Shown here in pieces: positions 33,709 to 42,440 of a stretch of 64,000 bases of DNA; within the stretch, counting starts at the first letter, position 1, and each line of letters starts with the position of its first letter. The stretch comes from Streptomyces sp. NBC_00370 (GTDB taxonomy: Bacteria > Actinomycetota > Actinomycetes > Streptomycetales > Streptomycetaceae), in NCBI RefSeq assembly GCF_036084755.1, contig NZ_CP107968.1:8006001-8070000 (forward strand), given 5' to 3'. Both the position numbers and the translations under genes were made by a program. A model generated the notes under the pieces. The model saw only the letters and a list, made by a program, of their open reading frames with translations. It had not been told where the DNA came from and did not search any database.

Positions 33709-34076
33709 CCCAGGCATCCCGGCCGAACACCGCCGACCGGCTCGACGACGACGATTACCCCGCTTACACCATGGGCCGGGCCGCGGAAATGATCGGCAGT
33801 ACCCCCGCCTTCCTCCGGGCCATCGGCGAGGCGCGGCTGATCGTGCCGCTGCGCTCCGAGGGCGGCCACCGCCGCTACTCCCGCTACCAGCTGCGGGTCG
33901 CCGCCCGCGCCCGCGAACTCGTCGACCAGGGCACCCCGATCGATGCGGCCTGCCGCATCGTCATCCTGGAGGACCAGCTCGAAGACGCGCTGCGGCTCAA
34001 CGACGAACTGCGCCGCTCGGCGGGGGACGAGAATAACTACAGCGGCGATGACAGAAAAAAGGGCAATACCCGCTGA
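33705..34076 (+). CDS. MerR-like helix-turn-helix regulator
   Basis: A 123-residue protein with a MerR-type winged helix: YTMGRAAEMIGSTPAFLRAIGEARLIVP, then RSEGGHRRYSRYQL. The dimerisation coiled coil follows (VAARARELVDQGTPIDAACRIVILEDQLEDALRLNDEL), and there is no effector-binding domain. The start GTG overlaps the GT87 stop (GTGA). Similar small MerR proteins lie upstream of csp genes in Streptomyces. The regulon is not known; the inverted repeat in its own promoter region is one candidate site. Confidence 0.82.
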   Translation: MTQASRPNTADRLDDDDYPAYTMGRAAEMIGSTPAFLRAIGEARLIVPLRSEGGHRRYSRYQLRVAARARELVDQGTPIDAACRIVILEDQLEDALRLNDELRRSAGDENNYSGDDRKKGNTR

Positions 34077-34317
34077 CGTTTTCCGGCGCCGCGCCGGGCG
34101 CTTAAACACTTGCCGTCCCTTCACGCTCGCACCGTGCTACTGTTGATCTCAGTTGCAGTTGTGGTTCCCAGAGACTTCAAGTGCCCCCATCAGCGTCCTG
34201 TGCTGTGGGAGCACTTTCGTATTTCCGGTGGATAATCTCCGGACGGGGTAATCATTGCGGCGACGCGGGGTACGCACAGTGCGGACCCCGGGGCACTGCC
34301 CCGAAGGAGAAATTGAT
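34077..34317 (+). promoter_or_regulatory. Promoter and long leader of the cold-shock gene
   Basis: The 241-base gap before the csp start contains a TTGCCG element (34110) and TACTGT (34138), and a hairpin CGGGG-CACTG-CCCCG (34289-34303) ending one base before the AAGGAGA ribosome binding site. Long structured leaders that respond to temperature are typical of csp mRNAs. Confidence 0.5.
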
Positions 34318-34521
34318 ATGGCTAGTGGCACCGTGAAGTGGTTCAACGCGGAAAAGGGTTTCGGCTTCATCGAGCAGGACGGCGGCGGCGCTGACGTCTT
34401 CGCCCACTACTCGAACATCGCCGCCCAGGGCTTCCGTGAGCTTCAGGAGGGCCAGAAGGTGAACTTCGACGTGACGCAGGGCCAGAAGGGCCCGCAGGCC
34501 GAGAACATCGTTCCCGCCTGA
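34318..34521 (+). CDS. cspA: Cold-shock protein (CspA family)
   Basis: A 67-residue OB-fold protein: [19 protein letters not shown] carries RNP1 (KGFGFI), and DVFAHYSNI carries RNP2. It binds single-stranded RNA/DNA and melts mRNA structure. A strong AAGGAGA site precedes the ATG. The next gene is a DEAD-box helicase, the usual cold-shock partner. Separate transcript: a strong terminator follows at 34539. Confidence 0.95.
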   Translation: MASGTVKWFNAEKGFGFIEQDGGGADVFAHYSNIAAQGFRELQEGQKVNFDVTQGQKGPQAENIVPA

Positions 34522-34538
34522 CGCTGAACGTATGACGT

Positions 34539-34585
34539 AGCTGGGGCCCGCACCTTGGGTGCGGGCCCCAGCTCGTTATTTTTTT
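34539..34585 (+). terminator. Intrinsic terminator of cspA
   Basis: Perfect 15-bp stem (34539-34553 / 34559-34573) with a 5-base loop, followed shortly by seven T (34579-34585). This is the only classical U-tract terminator I see in the window. Confidence 0.95.
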
Positions 34586-34750
34586 GCGTTGCCAGGCCTC
34601 CGGCCAGGCAGCCGCGCTCCGCCCGCTGCCGGCGGATGCCCTATGAATTCGACGCGCCGCGCCCGGCAGATTCCCGACCGGCCCGTCTTCTTTTCTTTGT
34701 TTACTCCGGCTCGTTCTTGCGATTCCTCGGCCATGTTTTCACGCCGGGAA

Positions 34751-34779
34751 TTCCTCGATACGTGCCGCATCGAGGAAGG
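34751..34779 (+). promoter_or_regulatory. Hairpin covering the helicase ribosome binding site
   Basis: TTCCTCGAT (34751-34759) pairs with ATCGAGGAA (34769-34777); the second arm contains most of the Shine-Dalgarno sequence GAGGAAGG (34772-34779) of the DEAD-box gene. In the folded state ribosome entry would be blocked. Confidence 0.6.
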
Positions 34780-34785
34780 TTCCCC

Positions 34786-36336
34786 ATGAACCGCGCAGGT
34801 CGCACGAACGACCGTTACACCCGTACCCGCTCAGGCGGTTCCAGCTCCGGCAATTCCGGTGCCGCCGGCCGTTACCGCTCGCAGGCCCCGAGCCGCTCGG
34901 GAGCGTCCGGCAGGTCCGGTGGCTACGGCCGCCGCCCCGCGGCGCTGCAGGGCGAATTCGCACTCCCCGTCACCATCACCCCGCCGCTGCCGCCGGTGAG
35001 CACCTTCGCCGAGCTGGACATGCCCGAGCCGGTCCTGAAGACCCTCGCGGGCCTCGGTATGAACGAGCCGTTCCCGATTCAGGCGGCCACCCTGCCGAAC
35101 TCGCTCGCGGGACGTGACGTACTGGGCCGTGGCCGGACGGGCTCCGGCAAGACCCTCGCCTTCGGCCTCGCGCTGCTGGTCCGGATCGCCGGACAGCGCG
35201 CCGAGCCGCGCAAGCCGCTCGCCCTGATCCTCGTCCCCACCCGCGAACTGGCCCAGCAGGTCACCGACGCGCTCACCCCCTACGCCAGGTCGCTGTCGCT
35301 GCGGCTGGCCACGGTGGTCGGCGGTATGTCGATCGGCCGGCAGTCCAGCGCGCTGCGCGGGGGCACCGAGGTCGTCGTCGCGACCCCCGGACGGCTCAAG
35401 GACCTCATCGAGCGCGGCGACTGCAAGCTGGACCGGGTGAGCATCACCGTCCTCGACGAGGCCGACCAGATGGCCGACATGGGGTTCATGCCCCAGGTCA
35501 CCGCCCTGCTCGACCAGATGAGCGCCGAGGGCCAGCGGATGCTGTTCTCGGCCACCCTCGACCGCAACGTCGACCTGCTGGTGCGCCGCTACCTGCACGA
35601 CCCGGTCGTCCACTCGGTCGACCCCTCGGCCGGTGCCGTCACCACGATGGAGCACCACGTGCTCTACGTGCACGGCGCCGACAAGTACGCGACCACCACC
35701 GAGATCGCCGCCCGCGACGGCCGGGTGCTGATGTTCCTCGACACCAAGCACGCCGTGGACCGGCTCACCGAGCACCTGCTGAACAACGGCGTACGCGCGG
35801 CGGCGCTGCACGGCGGCAAGTCACAGCCGCAGCGCACCCGCACGCTCGCCCAGTTCAAGACGGGCCATGTGACCGTGCTGGTGGCGACCAACGTCGCCGC
35901 CCGCGGCATTCACATCGACAACCTCGACCTCGTCGTCAACGTCGACCCGCCGAGCGACCACAAGGACTATCTGCACCGCGGCGGCCGTACGGCACGCGCC
36001 GGCGAGTCCGGCAGTGTCGTCACGCTCGTCCTGCCCAACCAGCGCCGCGAGATGACCCGGCTGATGTCCGACGCCGGTATCACCCCGCAGACCGCCCAGG
36101 TCCGCTCGGGCGAGGCCGAGCTGAGCCGGATCACCGGCGCGCAGGCGCCCTCCGGTGTGCCGGTCGTCATCACGGCGCCGGTTTCCGACCGCGCCAAGCG
36201 CGGCGGCGCCTCGTCGTCCCGTGGCAGGCGCAGCAGGCCCGCCCAGGGCCGCCGCAGCGCCACCTCGTCGCAGCCGCGCACCGCGGGCGGCGCGGGCACC
36301 GCACAGCGGCAGTCCTCGTACCGCGGCGCCGCGTAA
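34786..36336 (+). CDS. DEAD-box RNA helicase
   Basis: A 516-residue RNA helicase. A Ser/Gly/Arg-rich tail (1-50) precedes the core: Q motif PFPIQAATLPNSLAGRD, motif I GRTGSGKT, PTRELAQQ, motif II LDEADQ (DEAD with the last residue in VLDEADQM), motif III SATL, motif V VATNVAARGIHI and motif VI HRGGRTARAG. The C-terminal 70 residues are basic and Ser/Gly-rich, probably for RNA binding. Start ATG 34786 with the partly hidden SD described above. Linked to cspA by position and likely cold-induced. Confidence 0.95.
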   Translation: MNRAGRTNDRYTRTRSGGSSSGNSGAAGRYRSQAPSRSGASGRSGGYGRRPAALQGEFALPVTITPPLPPVSTFAELDMPEPVLKTLAGLGMNEPFPIQAATLPNSLAGRDVLGRGRTGSGKTLAFGLALLVRIAGQRAEPRKPLALILVPTRELAQQVTDALTPYARSLSLRLATVVGGMSIGRQSSALRGGTEVVVATPGRLKDLIERGDCKLDRVSITVLDEADQMADMGFMPQVTALLDQMSAEGQRMLFSATLDRNVDLLVRRYLHDPVVHSVDPSAGAVTTMEHHVLYVHGADKYATTTEIAARDGRVLMFLDTKHAVDRLTEHLLNNGVRAAALHGGKSQPQRTRTLAQFKTGHVTVLVATNVAARGIHIDNLDLVVNVDPPSDHKDYLHRGGRTARAGESGSVVTLVLPNQRREMTRLMSDAGITPQTAQVRSGEAELSRITGAQAPSGVPVVITAPVSDRAKRGGASSSRGRRSRPAQGRRSATSSQPRTAGGAGTAQRQSSYRGAA

Positions 36337-36356
36337 AGCACCCGCACCACACGAAG

Positions 36357-36394
36357 CAGCCCCGGTACCCGGATTCGTCCGGGTACCGGGGCTG
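36357..36394 (+). terminator. Terminator with TTCG loop after the helicase
   Basis: Perfect 17-bp stem (36357-36373 / 36378-36394) closed by a TTCG tetraloop, an extra-stable hairpin. Confidence 0.9.
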
Positions 36395-36430
36395 TGCGCT
36401 TTCGTGGCGCGCCGGTGGGTGCGGGGCCGG

Positions 36431-36808
36431 TCAGTGGTCGGAGTAGCTGACGTCTCCCACCGTCCAGGCCCCCACGTCCTCGATGGCCAGCCGGTACATC
36501 CCGCCGGTCTCCGGAATGCCGAGGCTTCCCTGAAGGATCCTCGCGACATGGAAGTGCAGATGGGTCGGTGGCCCGGTCCGGTTCCCGGAGCGGGCCACCG
36601 CGTCGGCGGGGGTGAAGATGACGGAGAACGGCCCGAGCCGCTCCGAATCCTCCAGCACCTCGGCCACGCGTTGCCGCCACATGGCCTCGGGCGCCAACCG
36701 CCCTGTGATGACAGCACCTTGAACGACTACGGTGAGCGACATCTGATTGCTCTGTTCCGATTCGACCCTGGTGGCGATATCGACAAGCAATTCGTCGGGT
36801 TTCGACAT
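36431..36808 (-). CDS. Hypothetical protein, 125 residues
   Basis: A soluble protein of unknown family. The segment SLTVVVQGAVITGRLAPEAMWRQRVAEVL resembles the core of gas-vesicle accessory protein GvpU, but no gvp gene is near and the likeness is weak. The start ATG at 36808 has a poor ribosome binding site. It follows the SCO5918-like gene by 32 bases on the same strand, so they may form an operon. Confidence 0.6.
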   Translation of the reverse strand: MSKPDELLVDIATRVESEQSNQMSLTVVVQGAVITGRLAPEAMWRQRVAEVLEDSERLGPFSVIFTPADAVARSGNRTGPPTHLHFHVARILQGSLGIPETGGMYRLAIEDVGAWTVGDVSYSDH

Positions 36809-36840
36809 GGGCGCAGACTCTACTACGCAGGTGGTGCGCC

Positions 36841-37113
36841 TCAGAGGAGCGCGACGGCCACCGGCTCTTCCTCGGGCACGGGTACGGGACGACAGGTGAA
36901 TCCGAGACGGGTCAGCGCCCTGACCACCTCGCCGGACGAGAAATCGCGGCGGTCCTGGCGAGTGATCAGCTCGCCAACCTGCTTGACCGGGTAGACCCGG
37001 CGGCCGATGACCACGGACTCGCCCGTGACGGGTTCGGGCTTCACGCCCTTCATCGATTCCTGCACCTCGCTCTTGTTCAGCTCGAAGGGGAAGTGGGCGA
37101 TGATGCAGCGCAT
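36841..37113 (-). CDS. Conserved actinobacterial protein, SCO5918 family
   Basis: A 90-residue protein starting MRCIIAHFPFELNKSEVQ and containing KPEPVTGESVVIGRRVYPVKQVGELITRQDRRDFS. It matches from memory the SCO5918 family of Streptomyces, which sits beside the csp/DEAD-box genes there as well. Function unknown; ATG preceded by CCGAGG. Confidence 0.75.
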   Translation of the reverse strand: MRCIIAHFPFELNKSEVQESMKGVKPEPVTGESVVIGRRVYPVKQVGELITRQDRRDFSSGEVVRALTRLGFTCRPVPVPEEEPVAVALL

Positions 37114-37240
37114 AGTGCCTCGGCAGGGAGGAGGGAGTGGTGCGGAGACTCCAGCATCCCACGCCACAGGGGTGGGCCGGGTCATTGTGGCGGCCCGACC
37201 GGTGCAGCGGGTCCCGGCCGGTGTCTGGGAAGCTGGATCC

Positions 37241-37888
37241 ATGCAGGCCATCGCGCTCACCGAACTCGTCGACGAAATCCTCGCGGGACCCGCTCCGCTG
37301 CCGCTCGTGCGCGCGGGGGACCCGGTGCTGCGGCGCCCCACGCCGCGGTACGAGGGGGAGCTGGGGGACGAGCGCCTCGACCGGCTGGTGAGGGCCATGC
37401 GTGAGGCGCTGCACGCCGCCCCCGGTGTCGGTCTCGCCGCCCCGCAGGTGGGCGTTCCGCTGCGGCTCGCGGTCGTGGAGGACCCGGCCGAGGTGCCGCC
37501 GGAGACGGCTGAGGCACGTGGCAGGGTTCCGCTGCCTTTCCGGGTGCTGGTGAATCCCTCGTACACGCCGGTCGGTGACGGTGCCGCCGCCTTCTTCGAG
37601 GGCTGCCTCAGTGTGCCGGGCTGGCAGGCGGTGACGGCGCGGCACGGGACGATCCGGCTGCGCGGGCAGGACGAGCGGGGGAACACGGTCGACGAGGAGC
37701 TGTCCGGCTGGCCGGCCCGGATCGTGCAGCACGAGACGGACCACCTGGACGGGACGCTCTACCTCGACATCGCCGAGACACGGTCGCTGTCGACGACGCA
37801 GGACGTACTCGAACGGTGGGCGCAGCCCACTCCTGAGCTGGCCGCGCGGGAACTGGGGTTCACACTGCCGCGCGTGCGGGCACGGTGA
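37241..37888 (+). CDS. def: Peptide deformylase
   Basis: A 215-residue enzyme that removes the N-formyl group from new proteins. All three motifs are present: GVGLAAPQVG, EGCLSVPG (metal cysteine) and QHETDHLDG (H164, E165, H168). Start ATG with GGGAAG upstream. Its C-terminal coding end overlaps the rho gene of the opposite strand by 29 bases. Streptomyces often have several def genes; this is one of them. Confidence 0.93.
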   Translation: MQAIALTELVDEILAGPAPLPLVRAGDPVLRRPTPRYEGELGDERLDRLVRAMREALHAAPGVGLAAPQVGVPLRLAVVEDPAEVPPETAEARGRVPLPFRVLVNPSYTPVGDGAAAFFEGCLSVPGWQAVTARHGTIRLRGQDERGNTVDEELSGWPARIVQHETDHLDGTLYLDIAETRSLSTTQDVLERWAQPTPELAARELGFTLPRVRAR

Positions 37889-39017
37889 GCTGGATCTGGC
37901 GCAGGAACGCGGCGTTGTCGGGAGTGCGGCGGAGCCGGTCCAGCAGTGTTTCCAGTGTGGCCTGACCGTCCTGGCTGTGCAGTGCGCGCCGCAGCCCGCG
38001 GACGGCGGTCAACTCGTCTGCGGGAAGCAGAAGTTCCTCGCGCCGGGTGGAGGAAGGTGTGAGGTCGACCGCGGGGTAGATCCGCTTGTCGGCCAGGGTG
38101 CGGTCGAGCCGCAGCTCCATGTTGCCGGTGCCCTTCAGCTCCTCGAAGTAGTAGGTGTCGGCGCGGGATCCGGTGTCGACGAGTGCGGTGGCGAGGATCG
38201 TCAGCGAACCGCCCTCCTCGGTGTGGCGCGCGGCGCCGAAGACCCGCTTGGGGCCCTGGAGCGCGCTCGCGTCGACGCCGCCGCTGAGCGTACGGCCGCC
38301 GGCGCCCGCCGCGTTGTTGTACGCCCGGCACAGCCGGGTGATCGAGTCGAGCAGGATGACCACGTCCTGGCCCTGTTCCACGAGGCGTTTGGCGCGTTCC
38401 ACGGCGAGTTCGGCGAGGGCGACATGCGCCTTGGCCGGCTGGTCGAAGGTGGAGGCGAGCACTTCGCCGCGTACGGTGCGGCGCATGTCGGTGACCTCCT
38501 CGGGGCGTTCGTCGAGGAGCACCACCATCAGCAGGCACGCGGGGTGGTTGGCAGCGACGGACGCGGCGAGCTGTTGCAGCAGCATGGTCTTGCCGGTCTT
38601 GGGCGGGGCGACGATCAGGCCGCGCTGGCCCTTGCCGATCGGTGTGATCAGGTCGACGACACGCGAGGTCACACCGCCTGCCGGGCTCTCCAGCCGGAGC
38701 CGGTCACGCGGGTGCAGCGGGGTGAGGTCCGCGAAGTGCGGCCTGCCGTGCAGGGCTTGCGGCGGGCGGCCGTTGACCCGCTCGATGGTGGTGAGTACGT
38801 GCTTGGCGTCGCTGACGCCCTGGATCACGTCGCCCTTGCGCAGGCCGGCCCGGCGGATCTGGGCGGCGGAGAGCTGGACGTCGTCGGAGCGCGGCAGATA
38901 GTCGCCGACGCGCAGGAAACCGCGTCCGCCCGACGTGATGTCGAGGACGCCGTTGGTGGCGAGCCCGGCCGGCTGTTGTGACCGGACGGGGGGACTGTGT
39001 TCGAGAGTGGTAGTCAT
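37860..39017 (-). CDS. rho: Transcription termination factor Rho, short paralogue
   Basis: A 385-residue Rho. RNA-binding Csp-like part about 20-105 ([18 protein letters not shown]), P-loop APPKTGKT (about 165), [14 protein letters not shown], the Q-loop and R-loop ([23 protein letters not shown]). It lacks the long N-terminal charged extension of usual actinobacterial Rho (over 600 residues), so it is a second, compact copy. The last 29 bases overlap def on the other strand. Upstream (39130-39145) is a small inverted repeat GACAGC-GAAC-GCTGTC. Confidence 0.93.
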   Translation of the reverse strand: MTTTLEHSPPVRSQQPAGLATNGVLDITSGGRGFLRVGDYLPRSDDVQLSAAQIRRAGLRKGDVIQGVSDAKHVLTTIERVNGRPPQALHGRPHFADLTPLHPRDRLRLESPAGGVTSRVVDLITPIGKGQRGLIVAPPKTGKTMLLQQLAASVAANHPACLLMVVLLDERPEEVTDMRRTVRGEVLASTFDQPAKAHVALAELAVERAKRLVEQGQDVVILLDSITRLCRAYNNAAGAGGRTLSGGVDASALQGPKRVFGAARHTEEGGSLTILATALVDTGSRADTYYFEELKGTGNMELRLDRTLADKRIYPAVDLTPSSTRREELLLPADELTAVRGLRRALHSQDGQATLETLLDRLRRTPDNAAFLRQIQLTVPARAAV

Positions 39018-39228
39018 ACGGGGGGCCTTTCACGGACAGGGTGAAGTAGCGGCTCGACGGCCGGCAGAATCACTGGGCTGTGCTGGATCACCGTCGCGGA
39101 GGACGGGTGCGTCAGTCACAGAGACAGTCGACAGCGAACGCTGTCTGGAGGGAAGATGCACCGGCGCCGAAAACCCAGGCGTACACGAGTGCTGATAAGA
39201 ACTGTACCACGCGCCGGATCCGGCAGGG

Positions 39229-39867
39229 TCAGCCCCCGCCGTTCGCCGACGCCGACTTCTCGCTCTGCACCACCCGTCGCACCGCGTGGGCGTGCCACTG
39301 GTCGCGCGCCAGCTCCCGCATGGCGCCGCGGAGTTGACGGGCGCCGGAGCCGGGGAAGAGCGGCCGTGCGAGATCGACGGCGGAGACGAGCCCGGCGAGC
39401 GCGCGGCTGCGCTCCTCGGGGAAGGACATCTTGCCGGCGGCGCCCAGCCGGGCGACGGCCGGGGTGGACCAGTCCGTACCGCCGGGCGGATAGCGGTGGA
39501 ACGGGAAGATCCCAAGGGCCCGGTGCTTCTCCTCGCGGACCGCGCCGAGCTTCACCAGCCGTCGCAGGTAGCGATCGGTGACCTGCCTCGACGTTCCTCT
39601 GATCCAGCCGCGCAGCCGCACTTCCCCGCCCTTGGCGACCAGCTTGACCAGGACGTCGTCCAGCTCGGGGTCACCGGTGGGGTGCTTGTCCCTGACGACG
39701 ACCTTGCCGCCCTGCTCGGCGACGCGTCCCGCCGCCGCCAGCTCGGCGAGCACGGCGCCCGCGACGCCGAGCCGTACGTATGCCATCTGGGTACGCGGCC
39801 GGCCGGTCTCCGGATTGAGGGCCAGGAGCAGCAGCTCCTCGGGCAGGGTGACGACTGGCTGGTCCAT
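39229..39867 (-). CDS. GPP34 (Golgi phosphoprotein 3-like) family protein
   Basis: A 212-residue protein with the GPP34 pattern: VTLPEELLLLALNPETGRPRT, an Ala-rich helix AVLAELAAAGRV, and RGTSRQVTDRYLRRLVKLGAVREE. In eukaryotes this fold binds phosphatidylinositol 4-phosphate; the bacterial role is unknown. ATG start with GAGGGGG. It is divergent from the MFS gene. Confidence 0.85.
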   Translation of the reverse strand: MDQPVVTLPEELLLLALNPETGRPRTQMAYVRLGVAGAVLAELAAAGRVAEQGGKVVVRDKHPTGDPELDDVLVKLVAKGGEVRLRGWIRGTSRQVTDRYLRRLVKLGAVREEKHRALGIFPFHRYPPGGTDWSTPAVARLGAAGKMSFPEERSRALAGLVSAVDLARPLFPGSGARQLRGAMRELARDQWHAHAVRRVVQSEKSASANGGG

Positions 39868-40011
39868 CGGGCTCCCCCTCGACGCGTCTCTCGTACTGCG
39901 ACGCGAAACGCCCCCCGGCCGGTTGCTCACGGGCCCTGTGGGAAGGGCGGGAGCCGTCTGATTTGCTGGTGGGGTTCCGCATGCACCGTACAGCGAAATG
40001 AGGCCCCGCAG

Positions 40012-41268
40012 GTGGCAGACCGTCCCGTGTCCCTCGTCAGCCTCATACCCGCCGTCTTCCTGCCCGCGCTGATCTTCGAGACGGGCATGGGGGCGCTCGC
40101 CCCGGTGCTCGCGCTGAGCGGCCGGGCGCTCGGCGCCTCCATCGGCGGGGCAGGGCTGGTGCTGGCGCTGGTCGGCGTCGGACAGATCCTCGGCGACGTA
40201 CCCGCGGGGGCGCTCGCCGCGCGGCTCGGGGACCGTAAGGCGATGCTCGTCGCCGCGGGGGTCGCCGCGGTCACCCTGAGCTGCTGCGCCCTCGCCACCG
40301 AGCTGTGGCAGCTCGCGCTGGCCGTGACCGCCACGGGCGCGACCAACGCCGTCTTCGTCCTGGCCAGACAGTCCTATCTGACCGAGGTGGTGCCGACGGG
40401 GCTGCGGGCCAGGGCGCTGTCGACGCTGGGCGGAATGTCGCGGATCGGCGCCTTCGTGGGTCCTTTCGTCGGCGCTGTGATCCTCACCGGACGGCCGGTC
40501 CGCGACATCTACTGGCTGGCGCTGGTGTGCACGGCGGTGACGGCCGTGGTGCTGCTCGTGGTGCCCGACGTCGCCGACGAGTCCGTGGCCCGCCGCACCG
40601 GCAAGAACCCCGTGCCGGTCCGCACCGTCGTGCGCGACCACCGCCGGGTCTTTCTGACGCTGGGCTTCGCCGTCCTGCTGGTGGGCTCCGTACGGGCCAC
40701 CCGGCAGACGGTGCTGCCGCTGTGGGCCGACCATCTCGGCCAGAGCGCCTCGGCGACCAGCGTCATCTTCGGGATCGCCGGGCTCGTCGACACGATGACC
40801 TTCTACCCGTCGGGCCGGATCATGGACCGGTACGGGCGGCTGTGGATCGCGGTGCCCTCGATGCTGGTCCTCGGGCTGACGATGGCGTCGCTGCCGCTCA
40901 CCCACGGGCTCGTCTCGATCACCGTCGTCGCCATGCTCATGGGGTTCGGGAACGGGATCGGCAGTGGCATCCTGATGACACTGGGCGCCGATGTCGCGCC
41001 GCCGGCGACCCGCTCCCAGTTCCTCGGTGTGTGGCGGCTGTGCGCCGACTCCGGCAGCGCGGGCGGCCCGCTGGTGGTGTCGGCCGCCGCGGCCCTGGGC
41101 AGTCTGGCCGCCGGTATCATCGTGATGGGCGGCATGGGCGTCGTTGCCGCCGCCGCTCTGCTGCGCTGGGTCCCTCGGTACTCGGCCTTCGCGACGACGG
41201 GAACACGTCGGAGGAAAGCGGCCCCGGTCGCCGACCACGCCGGCGATGAGACAAGCTACTCGCCCTAA
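40012..41268 (+). CDS. MFS transporter
   Basis: A 418-residue twelve-helix transporter. The loop 2-3 motif is GALAARLGDRKAMLV and a second copy (GRIMDRYGRLW) follows in the other half, as in DHA1-type carriers. Substrate unknown. GTG start with GAGG eight bases upstream. The YbdK-type ligase gene begins 26 bases after the stop, so the two may be co-transcribed. Confidence 0.88.
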   Translation: MADRPVSLVSLIPAVFLPALIFETGMGALAPVLALSGRALGASIGGAGLVLALVGVGQILGDVPAGALAARLGDRKAMLVAAGVAAVTLSCCALATELWQLALAVTATGATNAVFVLARQSYLTEVVPTGLRARALSTLGGMSRIGAFVGPFVGAVILTGRPVRDIYWLALVCTAVTAVVLLVVPDVADESVARRTGKNPVPVRTVVRDHRRVFLTLGFAVLLVGSVRATRQTVLPLWADHLGQSASATSVIFGIAGLVDTMTFYPSGRIMDRYGRLWIAVPSMLVLGLTMASLPLTHGLVSITVVAMLMGFGNGIGSGILMTLGADVAPPATRSQFLGVWRLCADSGSAGGPLVVSAAAALGSLAAGIIVMGGMGVVAAAALLRWVPRYSAFATTGTRRRKAAPVADHAGDETSYSP

Positions 41269-41294
41269 CGTCTCCTCGGGGAAAGGCAGTTCCA

Positions 41295-42395
41295 GTGCGC
41301 AGTGTCGGAGTGGAGGAGGAACTCCTCCTGGTGGATCCGGAGTCGGGTGAGCCCCGGGCCCTGTCGGCAGCGGTGCTCGCCGTCGCGGACCGGGCGTCGG
41401 ACAGGGCAGGCGCCGACGACCACACGTTCGAGAAGGAACTGCACGGTCAGCAGTTGGAGTTCGCGACCCACCCGTGCACCGGCATGGACGATCTCGCCAA
41501 CGAGATAGTCCGCTGGCGGCAGGACGCCGCCGAGCACGCCGCACAGGCGCAGGTGACGGTCGCGGCTCTCGCCACGTCACCGCTGCCGGTCAGTCCCACC
41601 GTGAACGCGGGGGAGCGGTACCGCTGGCTCCAGGAGCAGTTCGGCCTCAGCGTGCACAACCAGCTCACCTGCGGCTGCCATGTCCATGTGGCGGTCGACT
41701 CCGACGAGGAGGGCGTCGCCGTACTCGACCGGATCCGGCCGTGGCTGCCGGTGCTCCTCGCGCTGAGCGCCAACTCGCCGTTCTGGCAGGGCGAGGACAG
41801 CAGCTACAGCAGCTACCGCAGCCGGGTGTGGGAGCGTTGGCCTTCCGCGGGCCCCGTGGAGCCGTTCGTCACGGCGGAGCGCTACCACGAGCAGGTGCGG
41901 TCCATGGTCGGCACCGGTGTGCTGCGCGACGAGGGAATGATCTACTTCGACGCGCGGCTGTCCCACAACTACCCGACCGTCGAGATCCGGGTGGCCGACG
42001 TGTGCCTCGACGCCTCGACACCGGTGCTGCTCGCCATGCTCGTACGCGGACTGGTGGAGACGGCGGCGCGCCAGTGGCGGGCCGGCGACCCGGCGCCGCT
42101 CCACGGGGTCGGGGTGCTGCGGCTCGCCGCGTGGCGGGCCGGCCGCTCCGGTCTCGACGACACACTGCTCCACCCCGTCACGATGGTGCCCGAACCGGCC
42201 GCCGACGTCGTCGACTCGCTGCTCGCCCATGTGCACGACGCGCTGGAGGACAGCGGCGACCTGGCAGCCGCCCGTGCCGGTCTGGCCACGCTGCTGCGGG
42301 ACGGCAACGGCGCGCGCGTCCAGCGCGACCTGCTGAGCCGCACCGGCAGTCTGCGCCAGGTGGTCGCCGAGTGCGCCCGCAGGACCCGCGGCTGA
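41295..42395 (+). CDS. Carboxylate-amine ligase, YbdK / glutamate-cysteine ligase type 2
   Basis: A 366-residue ATP-grasp-like GCS2 family protein: the opening VRSVGVEEELLLVDPESGEP, QLEFATHPC, CGCHVHVAVDSDEEGVAVLDRIR and RVWERWPSAGP are the family marks. Members catalyse ATP-dependent amide bond formation; the E. coli YbdK has weak gamma-glutamylcysteine ligase activity. Here the substrate is not known. GTG start with AAAGG upstream. Confidence 0.88.
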   Translation: MRSVGVEEELLLVDPESGEPRALSAAVLAVADRASDRAGADDHTFEKELHGQQLEFATHPCTGMDDLANEIVRWRQDAAEHAAQAQVTVAALATSPLPVSPTVNAGERYRWLQEQFGLSVHNQLTCGCHVHVAVDSDEEGVAVLDRIRPWLPVLLALSANSPFWQGEDSSYSSYRSRVWERWPSAGPVEPFVTAERYHEQVRSMVGTGVLRDEGMIYFDARLSHNYPTVEIRVADVCLDASTPVLLAMLVRGLVETAARQWRAGDPAPLHGVGVLRLAAWRAGRSGLDDTLLHPVTMVPEPAADVVDSLLAHVHDALEDSGDLAAARAGLATLLRDGNGARVQRDLLSRTGSLRQVVAECARRTRG

Positions 42396-42440
42396 CAGGT
42401 CGGCCCAGGGCCGGTCGGTCCGTACTCGGCCGGTCCGTGC

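Noticed and set aside
36431-36808. Gas-vesicle protein GvpU
   Set aside because: Only a short segment looks alike, the length and context (no gvp genes) do not fit; kept as hypothetical.
39156-39581. A plus-strand frame starting MHRRRKPRRT with a good GGAGGGA site
   Set aside because: It lies mostly antisense to the GPP34 gene and is Arg/Pro/Ser-rich; only the start signal is attractive. A very short leader peptide cannot be excluded.
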